DNA of 17,201 nucleotides, taken from positions 87,781 to 104,981 of the forward strand of contig QZLH01000037.1 in assembly GCA_003833135.1 (NCBI GenBank), given 5' to 3'. A program made the translations under genes and the position numbers. Positions 17,050-17,201 of the stretch are shown here, in pieces. The stretch comes from Oehlia diaphana (taxonomy: Eukaryota > Glomeromycota > Glomeromycetes > Glomerales > Glomeraceae). The stretch's first letter is position 1. Each line of letters begins with the position of its first letter. The notes under the pieces are model-generated. The model did no database searches, had not been told where the DNA came from, and saw only the letters and a list, made by a program, of their open reading frames with translations.

Positions 17050-17110
17050 CGAAAAGAAAAACTCGTCTCCTCGAATAAATAATACAAAATAATACCCTAT
17101 AAAAAAAGTA

Positions 17111-17201
17111 GATACGTTTTTTATACTGAAAGATACGTTTTGTATACTGAGAGATACGTCTAGATACGTCTAGATACGTCTAGATACGTTTTGAGATACG
17201 G
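17111..17201. repeat. GATACG tandem array running off the window edge
   Basis: GATACG starts at 17111, 17132, 17153, 17163, 17173, 17183 and 17195. The first steps are 21 bp, with units GATACGTTTT plus a TATACTGA-type tail. They then change to exactly 10 bp (AGATACGTCT, four units with the last ending TTT), and then 12. The array continues beyond the last base given. Confidence 0.9.

Overview
The window looks like nuclear DNA of an arbuscular mycorrhizal fungus, most likely Rhizophagus or a close relative (Glomeromycotina). This is inferred from several traits. The DNA is very AT-rich, and short introns have GTATGT, GTAAGT or GTAAAG donors and T-rich acceptors. The tyrosine-kinase-like protein carries a Cys-x2-Cys/Cys-x2-Cys header typical of the expanded Rhizophagus kinase family. 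Degenerate Crinkler-like and RING-finger relics resemble families I remember from that genome. I ran no database search.

Three intact spliced genes, all on the + strand, lie in the middle of the window. The first is an F-box protein (8045-9562, two exons). The second is a TKL-type protein kinase (10487-12346, four exons including a 33-nt microexon). The third is a small heat shock protein (13486-14497, two exons) with about 140 Gln/Pro-rich residues inserted in its alpha-crystallin domain. A terminal exon of an upstream gene probably lies at 54-115. The kinase and the sHSP are separated by about 1.1 kb that contains four diverged tandem copies of a 124-158 bp repeat (12681-13254).

The flanks are a graveyard. 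On the left are a stray copy of the 3' end of the F-box gene (449-548), a broken Crinkler-like gene (763-2192), a broken RING-finger gene (2552-3345), a short acidic relic (4117-4328) and, on the minus strand, a broken secreted Cys-rich protein gene (5346-6293). On the right are a transposon-terminus-like zone with a near-perfect foldback (15119-15494), a minus-strand P-loop-like relic (15563-15899) and a GATACG tandem array that runs off the window edge (17111-17201). Several relics are visible only when frames are followed across stops and frameshifts.

The three live genes do not form an obvious pathway. F-box proteins, TKL kinases and sHSPs are stress or signalling type functions, but co-regulation is not shown. 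I see no tRNA, rRNA, CRISPR array or intact transposase. The most distinctive items are the sHSP with a prion-like insertion, the repeat array upstream of it, the 25-residue internal duplication in the F-box protein and the dense set of decayed effector-type genes.
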